Assembly: GCF_013140855.1 (NCBI RefSeq)
Contig: NZ_JABBPG010000001.1
Location: 186,001 to 250,000, forward strand
DNA from: Pseudoalteromonas caenipelagi
GTDB lineage: Bacteria; Pseudomonadota; Gammaproteobacteria; Enterobacterales; Alteromonadaceae
Reading direction: 5' to 3'
Length of the DNA stretch: 64,000 nucleotides
The first letter of the stretch is position 1; each line of letters opens with the position of its first letter. The translations under genes and the position numbers were made by a program. Shown one piece after another: positions 53,971-63,261 of the stretch. Under the pieces are notes generated by a model. It was not told the origin of the DNA. It saw only the letters and a list, made by a program, of their open reading frames with translations, and did no database searches.

Positions 53971-54981
53971 ATGACAATCAAAGTAGGAATTAATGGATTT
54001 GGCCGTATGGGTCGTCTTACCATGCGTGCGTTATATGCAAGCAACAACATAGACATTGTTCATATTAACGACCCTGCGGGAGATGCACCGACACTGGCTC
54101 ATCTTATGAACTTTGATTCGGTGCACGGTCGTTGGAGTTTTGAAGTAGATGCAAATGATCAGCATATGCTGATTGATGGTCATAAAATTAGTGTGTCTCA
54201 TAATAAAGAAATTGCCCAAACTAATTGGTCTGGCTGTGACTTAGTGATTGAAGCATCGGGTAAAATGAAAACCAAAGCGTTGCTTCAAGGTTACCTTGAC
54301 CAAGGCGTTAAACAAGTTGTGGTAACTGCGCCAGTCAAAGAAGAGGGCGTTTTAAACATTGTGTATGGTGTTAATCATCAAGAATATGATGAAGCAAAGC
54401 ATGACATTGTAACTGCAGCGTCTTGCACCACAAACTGCTTAGCGCCAGTTGTTAAGGTCCTGCAAGACAAAATTGGCATTGAACACGGCTCAATGACCAC
54501 TATCCACGACATCACCAATACGCAAACGATTTTAGATGCACCTCATAAAGACCTCAGACGTGCTCGAGCGTGTGGTATGAGTTTGATCCCAACAACAACG
54601 GGTTCTGCAACGGCTATAACACACATTTTTCCTGAATTAAAAGGTAAATTGAACGGTCATGCGATCCGTGTACCACTTGCCAATGCATCAATCACCGACT
54701 GTGTGTTTGAAGTTAGTCGAAAGACGACCATCGACGAAATAAATGGCTGGATGAAACAGGCTGCCGAAGGTGAGTTAAAAGATATTTTAGGCTTTGAAAC
54801 ACGCCCGTTAGTGTCAATTGACTATCGTACCGATCCACGCAGTTCAATTGTGGATGCACCATCGACCATGGTGGTCAATGGTACGCAAGTTAAAATGTAT
54901 CTTTGGTATGACAACGAGTGGGGCTATGCAAACCGTACCGCCGATCTGGTTCGTTACGTTGTTGCTAAGCGTTTTGTATAA
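53971..54981 (+). CDS. ArsJ-associated glyceraldehyde-3-phosphate dehydrogenase
   Basis: A 336-residue GAPDH: NAD-binding [16 protein letters not shown] at the start, catalytic Cys in [10 protein letters not shown] (about 153), and [10 protein letters not shown] near the end. The start at 53971 is behind AGGACT; the upstream 53941 codon has no site. In arsJ operons this enzyme makes 1-arseno-3-phosphoglycerate from glyceraldehyde-3-phosphate and arsenate, which ArsJ exports. Located 14 bp after arsR and 5 bp before arsJ. It is a second, arsenic-dedicated copy, not the glycolytic gene. Confidence 0.94.
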   Translation: MTIKVGINGFGRMGRLTMRALYASNNIDIVHINDPAGDAPTLAHLMNFDSVHGRWSFEVDANDQHMLIDGHKISVSHNKEIAQTNWSGCDLVIEASGKMKTKALLQGYLDQGVKQVVVTAPVKEEGVLNIVYGVNHQEYDEAKHDIVTAASCTTNCLAPVVKVLQDKIGIEHGSMTTIHDITNTQTILDAPHKDLRRARACGMSLIPTTTGSATAITHIFPELKGKLNGHAIRVPLANASITDCVFEVSRKTTIDEINGWMKQAAEGELKDILGFETRPLVSIDYRTDPRSSIVDAPSTMVVNGTQVKMYLWYDNEWGYANRTADLVRYVVAKRFV

Positions 54982-54986
54982 AGACG

Positions 54987-56192
54987 ATGGTAAGACAGCT
55001 CTCAAGTGAGATAAAACAGTATCTCATCATAACTGGTAACTATTGGGCTTTTACCCTGACTGATGGCGCGCTGCGCATGCTTGTGGTGCTTTATTTTCAT
55101 CAGCTTGGATATAGCGCGATTGCCATTGCGATGCTGTTTTTGTTTTATGAGTTCTTTGGCGTTGTAACTAACTTGCTAGGTGGCTGGTTAGGAGCCCGCC
55201 TAGGACTCAATAAAACCATGAACCTTGGTTTAGCTTTGCAAATAATTTCACTGGTTATGTTGGCCATAAATCCGCAATGGTTAACGGTCGGCTATGTTAT
55301 GGCAGCACAAGCGCTGTCAGGCATAGCAAAAGACCTAAACAAGATGAGCGCCAAAAGCGCAATCAAGCTGCTAGTACCTGAAAATGCAGACGGTACACTC
55401 TATAAATGGGTTGCTAGGCTCACAGGGTCTAAAAACGCACTTAAAGGTGTTGGCTTCTTTCTAGGTGGTGCATTGTTGGCAGCTATGGGTTTTGTGGGCG
55501 CTTTATGGGCGATGGTTGGGTTATTAAGCGTTGCTTGGGTGTGCAGTTTAGTGTTGTTAAAACAAGATTTAGGTAAAAAGAAGTTTAAGCCTAAATTTAG
55601 TGAGCTGCTATCCAAAAGTCGTCAAATCAACATTTTGTCTGCAGCCCGATTGTGTTTGTTTGCATCTAGAGATGTTTGGTTTGTGGTCGCCTTGCCAGTA
55701 TTTTTGTCATCAACCTTTGGCTGGGATCATACCCTTGTGGGGGGATTTATGGCCGCTTGGATTATTTTTTATGGCATAGTGCAGGCCAACGCGCCAAAAA
55801 TTACTAACCATAAAAACAAACCTAAGATACCGGCTAAGCAGTTGACGTTTTGGGCAATGTTACTAACGATAATCCCTGCTTCTATTGCGGTTGCACTGAC
55901 AAACCAAGTCGCCCCAATGTGGGTGATTGTTATCGGCTTGCTATGTTTTGGTGGCGTATTTGCGATTAACTCATCGCTGCATAGCTACTTGATTGTTAAA
56001 TTTGCTGACAGTGATGGTGTCTCACTCGATGTTGGCTTTTACTACATGGCAAATGCTGCGGGTAGATTGTTTGGTACTGTGCTCTCTGGCGTTATCTATC
56101 AAAGCTATGGCCTTGAAGCGTGTTTGTGGCTATCAAGCCTTTTGCTGTTGATAACCGTGATAATAAGTAAGCAGCTAGGTTACCAGAGTTAA
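54987..56192 (+). CDS. arsJ: Organoarsenical efflux MFS transporter ArsJ
   Basis: A 401-residue MFS transporter with about 11-12 helices, starting ITGNYWAFTLTDGALRMLVVLYFHQLGY, a hallmark of ArsJ. SGIAKDLNKMSAKSAIKLLVP near 112-132 is the distinctive loop after helix 4. It exports 1-arseno-3-phosphoglycerate. It begins 5 bp after the GAPDH stop and is the last gene of the operon. A weak hairpin (56207-56213 / 56223-56229, then T-rich) may terminate it. Confidence 0.95.
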   Translation: MVRQLSSEIKQYLIITGNYWAFTLTDGALRMLVVLYFHQLGYSAIAIAMLFLFYEFFGVVTNLLGGWLGARLGLNKTMNLGLALQIISLVMLAINPQWLTVGYVMAAQALSGIAKDLNKMSAKSAIKLLVPENADGTLYKWVARLTGSKNALKGVGFFLGGALLAAMGFVGALWAMVGLLSVAWVCSLVLLKQDLGKKKFKPKFSELLSKSRQINILSAARLCLFASRDVWFVVALPVFLSSTFGWDHTLVGGFMAAWIIFYGIVQANAPKITNHKNKPKIPAKQLTFWAMLLTIIPASIAVALTNQVAPMWVIVIGLLCFGGVFAINSSLHSYLIVKFADSDGVSLDVGFYYMANAAGRLFGTVLSGVIYQSYGLEACLWLSSLLLLITVIISKQLGYQS

Positions 56193-56306
56193 TTGCTAAC
56201 AATAGGGGAGGTAGCCGTGTGGTATCTCCTTTATTGATTTGTGGCTGTCGATTTTTTTAGAGTAACTGTTCTCGGCTTAACTGAATCTATATTTAAAAAT
56301 GCTTTG

Positions 56307-56450
56307 TTAAAGACTGCTAAGCGCTTTTAATGCCTGCGCTTGGGAGCCTTGTGCTACATGTTGTTGATTGACAAGATGACTTCCTAATAACTCAACTTCA
56401 GCGTAACGAGTATATTGGGGGGCGTGTATAAATGGGCTCTTGCACCATAG
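56307..56450 (-). pseudogene. C-terminal coding remnant, minus strand
   Basis: An open minus-strand stretch of about 47 codons after a TAA, ending TAA at 56307. It reads RYAEVELLGSHLVNQQHVAQ...QALKALSSL, protein-like composition with a helical ending. No start codon with a ribosome site. The family is not recognised. Confidence 0.3.
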
Positions 56451-56702
56451 TTAAAAAGGGAGACTTCATAAGCAATTCCATTTGTTAAAATGCACTGTTT
56501 TTATATCCAGTTCTTTGTCCAATTACATTGTTATGGCCCAATATGTCCAATTTTAACGGAGTGTTTTTTGAAAGCTTTTTAGACTTTGTTTACATTGAAG
56601 TTTTTACATGAAAAAATAGGTACACGTAATATGGCCCCGTTTTGTAGGTATTTATTCCTACATTTTCGCAGAGAATAAGCTGTTATACGTTTCAGGAGTT
56701 CA

Positions 56703-56777
56703 GTGTTGGCAAAAGTTATATTGCAAGGGTTTATAGTCGTACCAGATTCAGACCTTGAGATAGTAAAACACCCATAA
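56703..56777 (+). pseudogene. N-terminal remnant of an antibiotic-biosynthesis-monooxygenase-like gene
   Basis: CAGGAG precedes a GTG/TTG start and the frame reads LAKVILQGFIVVPDSDLEIVKHP then TAA. The opening AKVILQGFI.VP is the first strand and helix of ABM/quinol-monooxygenase proteins (about 95 residues). Only 24 codons remain, so it is truncated. Assignment is from sequence memory. Confidence 0.4.
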
Positions 56778-56901
56778 AAGCCTCACATTACAAGAGGCCG
56801 GTTGCTTTTTGTTCGTTCCTCACTTATTTTAGCCACCTCCAATTTGCCGCATAAAACGGCGTTACAACTCATAGCCCATTAGTCAATTAAGGAGATTTAA
56901 C

Positions 56902-57216
56902 TTGAAAAATGCATTAATAATATTCGTCATGCTACTTTCTGTGCAACCTGTTATAGCTGCAGAAAATTATCAATCGGGAAAAATTAAAAATATCACGGCT
57001 ACAACAGACGGTCTGATGGTAATGATGGATACGAGGTTGCCGTCAAACTGTGAAGGAACGCCTTACGGTTGGATGTTAATAGAGCAAAAGAATACCACAA
57101 TAATTTCTGTAGTATTGGCAGCGTGGGCGTCTCAAGCCAAGTCTGGAACTATATATACATCCGGGCGTCCGGATGGTGGTTATTGTTTAGTCATTCAATT
57201 TGATCCTGCCAACTAA
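56902..57216 (+). CDS. Small exported protein, unknown
   Basis: A 104-residue protein with a signal peptide (MKNALIIFVMLLSVQPVIAA). The mature 84 residues are beta-rich, with two Cys (SNCEGTPYGW and GGYCLVIQFDP) likely forming a disulfide. AAGGAG precedes the ATG. The GxYC..xFDPA ending recurs in small secreted proteins of vibrio-like bacteria in my memory, with no known function. Probably periplasmic. Confidence 0.7.
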   Translation: MKNALIIFVMLLSVQPVIAAENYQSGKIKNITATTDGLMVMMDTRLPSNCEGTPYGWMLIEQKNTTIISVVLAAWASQAKSGTIYTSGRPDGGYCLVIQFDPAN

Positions 57217-57303
57217 GTTGTAACAGGCGTGCCAGTAAAGTAGTGGAGTTACATCTCATTTACACAGGTTCAAATGTGGTTCTGTCTAAAAAAATATGCC
57301 CAC

Positions 57304-57457
57304 AGGACTCAAACTCAAGAGGACTTTTCTGATTATAAAACATCATTAGGCCCATGAAATTTGGATGAAATGATCGACTTCCTTAGCGAAGAATATGATA
57401 ATCTTTTGCCAAGCGCTTGTTACTGGTACGATGAGTTGTTACTCTCAAATCAGTAAC
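57304..57457 (+). pseudogene. Possible broken ORF with an internal TGA
   Basis: One frame reads TQEDFSDYKTSLGP, then TGA at about 57356, then NLDEMIDFLSEEYDNLLPSACYWYDELLLSNQ and TAA. The sequence on both sides is acidic and protein-like. A single TGG-to-TGA change would explain it. Could equally be chance. Confidence 0.25.
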
Positions 57458-57476
57458 AAAAACTAAAGGCAAAATC

Positions 57477-57914
57477 ATGCAAGAATTTTTCGAGAAGTTT
57501 GCAGTTAATACCAAAATTAATGTGGTATGGGGAGAAATGGATGCGTTGGGGCATGTGAATAACGTGTCGTACTTTCGTTACTTCGAAACCGCACGAATAG
57601 ATTTTTTAAAACAAACGGGGCTACTTTCTATATTATCAGAACCCACATATAGCCCTGTGTTACGCGATACTTATGCGCAATACAAACGACCGGTAACTTT
57701 TCCAGATACTTTGTATATCGGCTCATATATTACCGATATAAAAGAAGACCGCTTCACCATGTGCTACGAGGCGTTTAGTGAGTCACAACAGGCAGTATGC
57801 ACAACAGGGTATGCAACTGTGGTGATGTTTAATATGAAAACAGGGCAAAAGTCGCTGATCCCAGAGCATATATTGACCATACTTAAGCAATACGAGATGG
57901 ACATCAATCAATAG
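57477..57914 (+). CDS. Acyl-CoA thioesterase, YbgC/4HBT hotdog family
   Basis: A 145-residue hotdog-fold thioesterase. VWGEMDALGHVNNVSYFRYFETARIDFL is the 4HBT signature with the catalytic Asp (MDALGHVNN). It resembles FadM/YbgC-like enzymes that hydrolyse acyl-CoA. A single gene with its own terminator. Chain-length preference cannot be read. Confidence 0.92.
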   Translation: MQEFFEKFAVNTKINVVWGEMDALGHVNNVSYFRYFETARIDFLKQTGLLSILSEPTYSPVLRDTYAQYKRPVTFPDTLYIGSYITDIKEDRFTMCYEAFSESQQAVCTTGYATVVMFNMKTGQKSLIPEHILTILKQYEMDINQ

Positions 57915-57962
57915 GGTCTTGGCGCCTTATCCTGTTCAGTGCTGGTAATGTACGATTACCAG

Positions 57963-57993
57963 AAAGGTTAACTAAATTCAGTTAACCTTTTTA
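57963..57993 (+). terminator. Terminator after the thioesterase
   Basis: An 11-bp stem (57963-57973 / 57980-57990, loop AAATTC) followed by T's, 49 bp after the stop. A smaller hairpin lies just before it. Confidence 0.8.
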
Positions 57994-58151
57994 GGGCTTA
58001 TAGATGACCAAACTTTTTAGGCGTTAGTTGGTTGGTGCATTAGAAAGTTAATGCTATTGGGTTTTACTGACTCAAATATACAGCTCTCAAAGTAGAGTAG
58101 GCAAACTTTGAAGTAGGCGTCTACAGTTACTTCGTAAACCTTACTTTCATC

Positions 58152-58466
58152 TTAATGCACTGTAATTGGGAGATCGTTTACCACCAATGATTGACCATTT
58201 TTCTGCGCGCGAAGAAAGCTTGAGATCAAAACGTCATTAGACAAGGAGCTAATATCATTAACCTCCTCAACCATGCAAAACGTAACAGACTCCCAGCCTA
58301 AATCTTTAATAAAGGTTTTAAGCTGATTAATGTTATCTTGATAATTTTCATCGGTTGTTAGCAGGCCAATAGAGTGTTTGTTGCCGGGTTTGTATTTGCT
58401 ATGGTGTGTGGTCGAACATTTAGCGTATCCGCTTAACACATACACTGTATTTGTGTTTTGATTCAT
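58152..58466 (-). CDS. Hypothetical cytoplasmic protein (104 aa)
   Basis: I choose the ATG at 58466 (MNQNTNTVYVLSGYAKC), as the longer frame (to 58544) begins in a basic, non-conserved region. The sequence VYVLSGYAKCS..., IGLLTTDENYQDNINQLKTFIKDLGWESVTF looks like a small alpha/beta protein. No family recognised, and no supporting neighbour. Confidence 0.5.
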   Translation of the reverse strand: MNQNTNTVYVLSGYAKCSTTHHSKYKPGNKHSIGLLTTDENYQDNINQLKTFIKDLGWESVTFCMVEEVNDISSLSNDVLISSFLRAQKNGQSLVVNDLPITVH

Positions 58467-58544
58467 CTTGGTGGCACTCTTAATTTTTGTTACTTTCCAT
58501 ACGCTCATGCACTTTTTAAACCAAGCTTGAAAATACACTCGCAT

Positions 58545-58859
58545 TTATTGCTTAGGCATTGAAAATAAGAGAGAAATTGCTACTTATCCTGAAAAAGGTG
58601 TCAATTTTTTGTGATACTGAGCCCGGCTTGTACTAATGAGTTACATTTTATGGACTGGCACTCAAACTTGTTTGAAGCGAATGAATGGACGTCTAAAGCT
58701 TGAGAGGTTGGGCTTCAACTCATAACTTGTTATAGGTTAAGGGATAAATTTGCGTATTAATTTTCCAAAGTTGAAACCGAGCAAGAGATCTTTGTTTTAT
58801 TCTAAAAAAGCAGGGGAGTACCCCCTGCACTGAGTTAAAAATAACATAAGTGGGCAAAG
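58545..58859. other. Non-coding gap with a minus-strand terminator
   Basis: No gene visible. It contains the terminator of the downstream dehydrogenase cluster at 58803-58828 and AT-rich spacer. Confidence 0.6.
58803..58828 (-). terminator. Terminator of the 3-keto-glycoside cluster
   Basis: A 7-bp GC-rich stem (GCAGGGG 58810-58816 / CCCCTGC 58822-58828). Read on the minus strand it is followed by TTTTTTAGA, a good intrinsic terminator 32 bp after the last gene. Confidence 0.8.
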
Positions 58860-59615
58860 TTAATCGGTATAGGCATACTCGCTTAGACCAAGTTCAACTA
58901 AAACCTGATCTAAATGGGCTTTTGCTTCATCTGAAGGCCCAGGGTAATCACCAGCAATGGGAACATTGCCAAGGTAACCTATGTCTTTACAGCCTTCAGG
59001 TGTACAGAAAAAGGCTGCGAGCACTAACTCTTTAAAGCGCAAAAAGGCTTTACCAATACGCTGAAATTGCGCAGGTGTTTGCTCGTTTAAAAACGCAATA
59101 TCATCTAAAATCGCGCGATGTTGCTTTTCGCTAAGCGCAACAAATTGCTTTTTAAAACGAAGCTGTGCTTCATCGTTAAGCCAAGCTAATGAATTTAAAA
59201 TTTTAATTCGGTCGCGCTGTTGGCCTTCATAAGGCGCGCTCACCCACTCATTGATCACTGCCGGTACTTGTAGCTCGCTGGCTGAAGGAATATCACCTTC
59301 GCGCGGTATTATATAATCAGCTAATAGAGCCACTAATGTCAGTTCGTCTGCCGTTAAGGTCAGAGGCCATGGTGATTCAGTTGGCATCACTAAATTAGGA
59401 TCTTGACCATAGCCTTTAGCTGTCACAGGCTTAATATCTAAATCAGGCCAATGCGCTTTTGCAGAGACTGCGATGTCATCTTCAAGTACTTTTGTGCAGC
59501 CAGTTGTTAGACCAACCGCTGAGCCAGCTGCTAATAAACCAAGCCATTTTAATGACTCTCGGCGACTCATGTTAGAAACATAGTTATATGATTCATGTTC
59601 GTTACGATGATGCAT
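58860..59615 (-). CDS. Gluconate 2-dehydrogenase subunit 3-like protein (Tat-exported)
   Basis: A 251-residue small subunit. A twin-arginine signal is present (SRRESLKWLGLLAAGSAVGL, SRRxxLK), so it is folded before export and carries its GMC partner along. The body (DELTLVALLADYIIPREGDIPSASELQVPAVINEWVS) is the gluconate-2-dehydrogenase subunit 3 domain. It is last in the minus operon, 2 bp after the GMC stop. Together they form a periplasmic FAD dehydrogenase for a sugar or glycoside. Confidence 0.92.
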   Translation of the reverse strand: MHHRNEHESYNYVSNMSRRESLKWLGLLAAGSAVGLTTGCTKVLEDDIAVSAKAHWPDLDIKPVTAKGYGQDPNLVMPTESPWPLTLTADELTLVALLADYIIPREGDIPSASELQVPAVINEWVSAPYEGQQRDRIKILNSLAWLNDEAQLRFKKQFVALSEKQHRAILDDIAFLNEQTPAQFQRIGKAFLRFKELVLAAFFCTPEGCKDIGYLGNVPIAGDYPGPSDEAKAHLDQVLVELGLSEYAYTD

Positions 59616-59617
59616 AA

Positions 59618-61297
59618 TTAAAGTACCCCGTTATCGATTTGTTGAGCAAGCCACGTTGAATTACGCATTGCCAGTGTCATGATGGTGAGCGTACAGTTTT
59701 TATGAGGGTTTGAAGCAAATACACCCGCATCCATAACAAATAGGTTATTACAATCCCATGTTTGACCCCATTGATTGGTGACAGAATCTTTCTTTGAGCT
59801 CCCCATTCGTGTGGTACCCACTTCGTGGATAATTTCGCCGCCTTTTGAAATTGCTTTTTCAGCTGGAGGGAGGTCGCCAACGGTTGCGCCCATGTTTTCT
59901 AAGATTTGCTTCGCGGTTTTTAAACCATGTTCGATTTGCTTTAACTCTCTATCAGACCACTTAAAGTGGAACTTTGATACCGGAATACCCCATTTGTCTT
60001 TAACGTTTTCGTCTATTTCCATATAGGTATCTTTGTTCGGTAGCATCTCACCACGAAGGGCAAAACCTACGTAAGAGCCATATGCATCACGAATTTGCTG
60101 TTTAAGGGCAGGGCCGTAGCCTTGTTTATCACCCGACACACCAGAGCCCGGTTGTCTAAAGCCACCACCAATTTCAAAGTGATAACCCCGTGGAAAGTCT
60201 AACTCATTGTTAGCTTGTGCTTTATGACCCCACCAAGGAATAAATAAATGATTAGCGGTATGGCCATCTTCGTTATAACGAGGGCGACCTTTAAGTGCTG
60301 GAATTTGCGCACCTAACCATGCCCCAGTCGAGTCCATTAAGTTTCGACCGACTTGGCCACTTGAATTAGCAAGGCCTTTAGGATGCTTCTTGCTCTTTGA
60401 GTTTAGTAAAATACGTGCTGATTCACAGGCACTGGCGGCTAAGATAACCACATCAGCATCAATGGCATGCTCTGTGACCGTATGTTTATCAACATACGTT
60501 ACCCCAGTTACTTTACCTTGCTCATCAACCTTAACTGATTTAACCATTGCATCGGTAATTACTTTTAAGTTACCCGTGGCTTTTGCCATTGGTAGGAGCG
60601 ATGTCGTGGTTTGAAAAGCAGCACCAATCGAGCAACCAGAGCCACATGGTGTTGCATAAAAACAGGCCATGCGGTCATCTTTAGGGCGGGTTAGTACCGC
60701 GCGGTGCATAGGCACTGCTTGAATTCCAATTTTCTTTGCAGAAGCAGCAATTAAAAGCTCAGGAACACGCGGTTTTGGTGGTGGCTGTAAAATACCGGGT
60801 GATGAATCAGGCATATCTTCATGGCCGGTATTAGTACCACATACACCAACAAGCTCTTCTGTTTTATCGTACCAAGGTGCTAGATCAGCGTATTCAAATG
60901 GCCAGTCTGCACCGTGACCATCACGGCTTTTACCTTTAAAATCGTGCTCACTAAAGCGTAATGAATAACGGCCCCAATGGTTAGTTCGACCACCTAGCAT
61001 ACGTGCACGCCACCAGTAAAAGTCACTGCCCTTAGCGCTAGTATAAGGTTCATCAGGCACTTGCCAGCCACCATCAACGGTTGCATCGTAAAAGCCAAAA
61101 TTTTTGTCTTTATTACCAGCACCCATAAGCGGGGCTTCGTTGTTACGGCGAAACATCGGGCTTTCTGCTTTCGGGTCATAATTACGACCGGCTTCAAGTA
61201 ATAAGACTTTGTGACCAAGTTTGGTCAGTGTATAAGCAGCCATTGCACCGCCAGCACCAGAGCCAACCACTAATACCTTATGTTTAAAATCAGACAT
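59618..61297 (-). CDS. GMC oxidoreductase, FAD subunit (glucoside 3-dehydrogenase-type)
   Basis: A 559-residue FAD enzyme. The dinucleotide-binding motif GSGAGGAMAAYTLTKLG is at 12-28; the catalytic-side motifs HEVGTTRMG and SNPHKNCTLTIMTLAMRNS are near the C-terminus. No signal peptide: it presumably rides with the Tat-signal subunit 3. The size and partners match the FAD subunit of membrane glucoside 3-dehydrogenases that make 3-keto sugars. The acceptor (cytochrome c or quinone) is not in this window. Substrate specificity is inferred from the cluster, not the residues. Confidence 0.9.
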   Translation of the reverse strand: MSDFKHKVLVVGSGAGGAMAAYTLTKLGHKVLLLEAGRNYDPKAESPMFRRNNEAPLMGAGNKDKNFGFYDATVDGGWQVPDEPYTSAKGSDFYWWRARMLGGRTNHWGRYSLRFSEHDFKGKSRDGHGADWPFEYADLAPWYDKTEELVGVCGTNTGHEDMPDSSPGILQPPPKPRVPELLIAASAKKIGIQAVPMHRAVLTRPKDDRMACFYATPCGSGCSIGAAFQTTTSLLPMAKATGNLKVITDAMVKSVKVDEQGKVTGVTYVDKHTVTEHAIDADVVILAASACESARILLNSKSKKHPKGLANSSGQVGRNLMDSTGAWLGAQIPALKGRPRYNEDGHTANHLFIPWWGHKAQANNELDFPRGYHFEIGGGFRQPGSGVSGDKQGYGPALKQQIRDAYGSYVGFALRGEMLPNKDTYMEIDENVKDKWGIPVSKFHFKWSDRELKQIEHGLKTAKQILENMGATVGDLPPAEKAISKGGEIIHEVGTTRMGSSKKDSVTNQWGQTWDCNNLFVMDAGVFASNPHKNCTLTIMTLAMRNSTWLAQQIDNGVL

Positions 61298-61298
61298 C

Positions 61299-61991
61299 TC
61301 ATAGCTCCTTAATTTTTATATTTTTAAACCACACTTTGTCACCGTGGTCTTGGAGCCCAATATGTCCTTGCTCTGCTGTTGCAAAGTTTTTCCAGCTTGC
61401 AAACTTGCTGCCTTTAACAAGTGTATTCCATGTTGTACTACCAATAACAATGCTGGTAGTACTGATACCGTTTTGCCAGACTTGTAAGTGGTTGTCTTGC
61501 ATTTTAATGCGAACATGGTTCCAGCTATTTGCAGGTTTGTGTGCCGCAGTTGGCGCTGCAAATAAATCGTAAATTGAACCCGCTAAGTGAGAATCAATTT
61601 CGGTATCTGGGTGTTCTTCGTTGTTGATAATTTGAATTTCAGGAGCATGTGAGTAAATCATCTGCCCAGTTTCATCAGCCAGTACGAAAATGCCACTATT
61701 ACCCTTGGTAGAGATTTTCCAATCAATCAGTAATTCAAAATTTTGGTACTGCTTTTTGGTTAGCACATCACCGCCACCTTTAGTTAATGTCATAGCGCCA
61801 TCTTCAACAACCCATGCAGGGTTTAAAGATTCGCTTTTAAAATTGCGCCACAGCGACATATCTTTGCCATCAAACAATAACTGCCAGCCAGCTTGTTTTT
61901 CTTGTAGTGTAAGCTGATTGTCAGCCGTATTAGCGAGTGCACAGCTACTAACGGTAAGCATTAAAGTCAGTGCTTTAAAAGATTTAAACAT
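61299..61991 (-). CDS. DUF1080 (3-keto-disaccharide hydrolase-like) secreted protein
   Basis: A 230-residue exported protein (signal about 1-20, MFKSFKALTLMLTVSSCALA). The LamG/concanavalin-like DUF1080 fold: GWQLLFDGKDMSLWRNF, WKISTKGNSGIFV, SWNHVRIKMQDNHLQVWQNG, GHIGLQDHGDKVWFKNIKI. Some DUF1080 proteins are 3-keto-glycoside hydrolases, which fits the GMC dehydrogenase just downstream. One base separates its stop from that gene. Hydrolase role is inference from context. Confidence 0.92.
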   Translation of the reverse strand: MFKSFKALTLMLTVSSCALANTADNQLTLQEKQAGWQLLFDGKDMSLWRNFKSESLNPAWVVEDGAMTLTKGGGDVLTKKQYQNFELLIDWKISTKGNSGIFVLADETGQMIYSHAPEIQIINNEEHPDTEIDSHLAGSIYDLFAAPTAAHKPANSWNHVRIKMQDNHLQVWQNGISTTSIVIGSTTWNTLVKGSKFASWKNFATAEQGHIGLQDHGDKVWFKNIKIKEL

Positions 61992-62015
61992 AGTGTTCCT
62001 CGACGATTTACTTGC

Positions 62016-63236
62016 TTAAGATGCACATTTTTCGGTGCGTTTGTTGTTATTAACTACTAAATGCAACCCAATGAATGCGACGATTAAAATAATTGGGAAG
62101 ATCAGTAGATTTTGTAATACAGCCTGTCCGGCTAAAATTTCAATTTGTTCAGCGCTTGCACCACTTGCCTTTGCCGATGAACGGGCAGCGTCTATCCAAC
62201 TACCAATTACAGGGTTCCAGATGCTCATAGCAAACATGCCAGCACCGCCCATCAATGACATACCCAGCGCTCCTGACTTTGGAATGTATTCAGCAACGCA
62301 ACCAAGCATGGTCGGCCAAAAGTAGGTAACGCCTAGTGCAAATAGCATAGCTGCCAGATAAATCATGCTGCCCTTGGCTTGACTCATCATAAAAATACCT
62401 AAGCTTGCACAAATGGCAGAACCAAGTAACACACCGCTAGGATTAAGCTTATGAACAATTGGACCCGCAAAGAATCGGCCAACAGCCATTAAGCCGGTGA
62501 TTAAGGCTAATACCACCATAGGAGAAGCCCCTGAAGAACCTAAAATTCGCTCAATCCATTGTTGTGTACCAAACTCAGTAGTTGCGGTGAACGTCATACA
62601 CACAATTAAAAAGATGTATAACGGCGTGAATAAGTTGCGAATATTACTGGTGGTTGAGTGAGTACGGATATCAAAACGAGGAAACTGAGCTTTAATTAGC
62701 ATAGCGCCATAAATAACAGTTGGAACTAAAATTAATGCCACTTGCCACTGCCAATTTAGGCCCGCTCCCGACATAACGTTAGAAGCAAGTGCGCCAATCA
62801 CAATGCCACCTGGAAACCAAACATGAAAACGGTTTAGCATTGTGGTGGTATTTTTAGGATACATTTCTGCAATCAGTGGATTACAGCCAGCTTCAACAGA
62901 GCCGTTAGCAAAACCAATCAAAAAGGTAGAAACTAATAAGCCCCAGAAGCCATCGGCAGTAATAGTAAAAATCAGACCAAGTAAATGACAGATAAACGCT
63001 AACACCACTAATTTTTTAGCACCAATAGCGTTATAAATAATACCGCCGACCATAGTTGCAACGGGAAAGCCCAAAAATGCCATAGCATTCACCCAACCAA
63101 GTTCGGTGTCGGTTAAACCAAATTCGCTGCCAAGTTGACCTAAAATACCAGCACGGATAGCAAAGGTCATAGAGGTCACAATCAGTGCTATACAACAAAG
63201 CCGAAAGACTATGCGGTTATAATTATTGTTGTCCAT
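62016..63236 (-). CDS. MFS transporter (sugar type)
   Basis: A 406-residue major facilitator with about 12 helices. MTFAIRAGILGQLGSEFGLTDTELGWVNAMAFLGFPVATMVGG at the start is an MFS first-half pattern; GSVEAGCNPLIAEMYP and MFALGVTYFWPTMLG follow. Its closeness to FucP-like sugar permeases is a memory impression. In this catabolic operon it is the likely inner-membrane uptake system for the sugar made outside. It lies 24 bp from the DUF1080 start. Confidence 0.85.
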   Translation of the reverse strand: MDNNNYNRIVFRLCCIALIVTSMTFAIRAGILGQLGSEFGLTDTELGWVNAMAFLGFPVATMVGGIIYNAIGAKKLVVLAFICHLLGLIFTITADGFWGLLVSTFLIGFANGSVEAGCNPLIAEMYPKNTTTMLNRFHVWFPGGIVIGALASNVMSGAGLNWQWQVALILVPTVIYGAMLIKAQFPRFDIRTHSTTSNIRNLFTPLYIFLIVCMTFTATTEFGTQQWIERILGSSGASPMVVLALITGLMAVGRFFAGPIVHKLNPSGVLLGSAICASLGIFMMSQAKGSMIYLAAMLFALGVTYFWPTMLGCVAEYIPKSGALGMSLMGGAGMFAMSIWNPVIGSWIDAARSSAKASGASAEQIEILAGQAVLQNLLIFPIILIVAFIGLHLVVNNNKRTEKCAS

Positions 63237-63261
63237 ATTGTGTGTCCTATCGTTATCGGTT

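Larger units (their letters stand above)
56193..56901. other. 709-bp gap with gene remnants
   Basis: No intact gene. It holds a minus-strand C-terminal coding remnant (56307-56450) and a plus-strand N-terminal remnant (56703-56777), listed separately. The rest is AT-rich with scattered inverted repeats. The decay pattern suggests former genes lost here. Confidence 0.6.
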
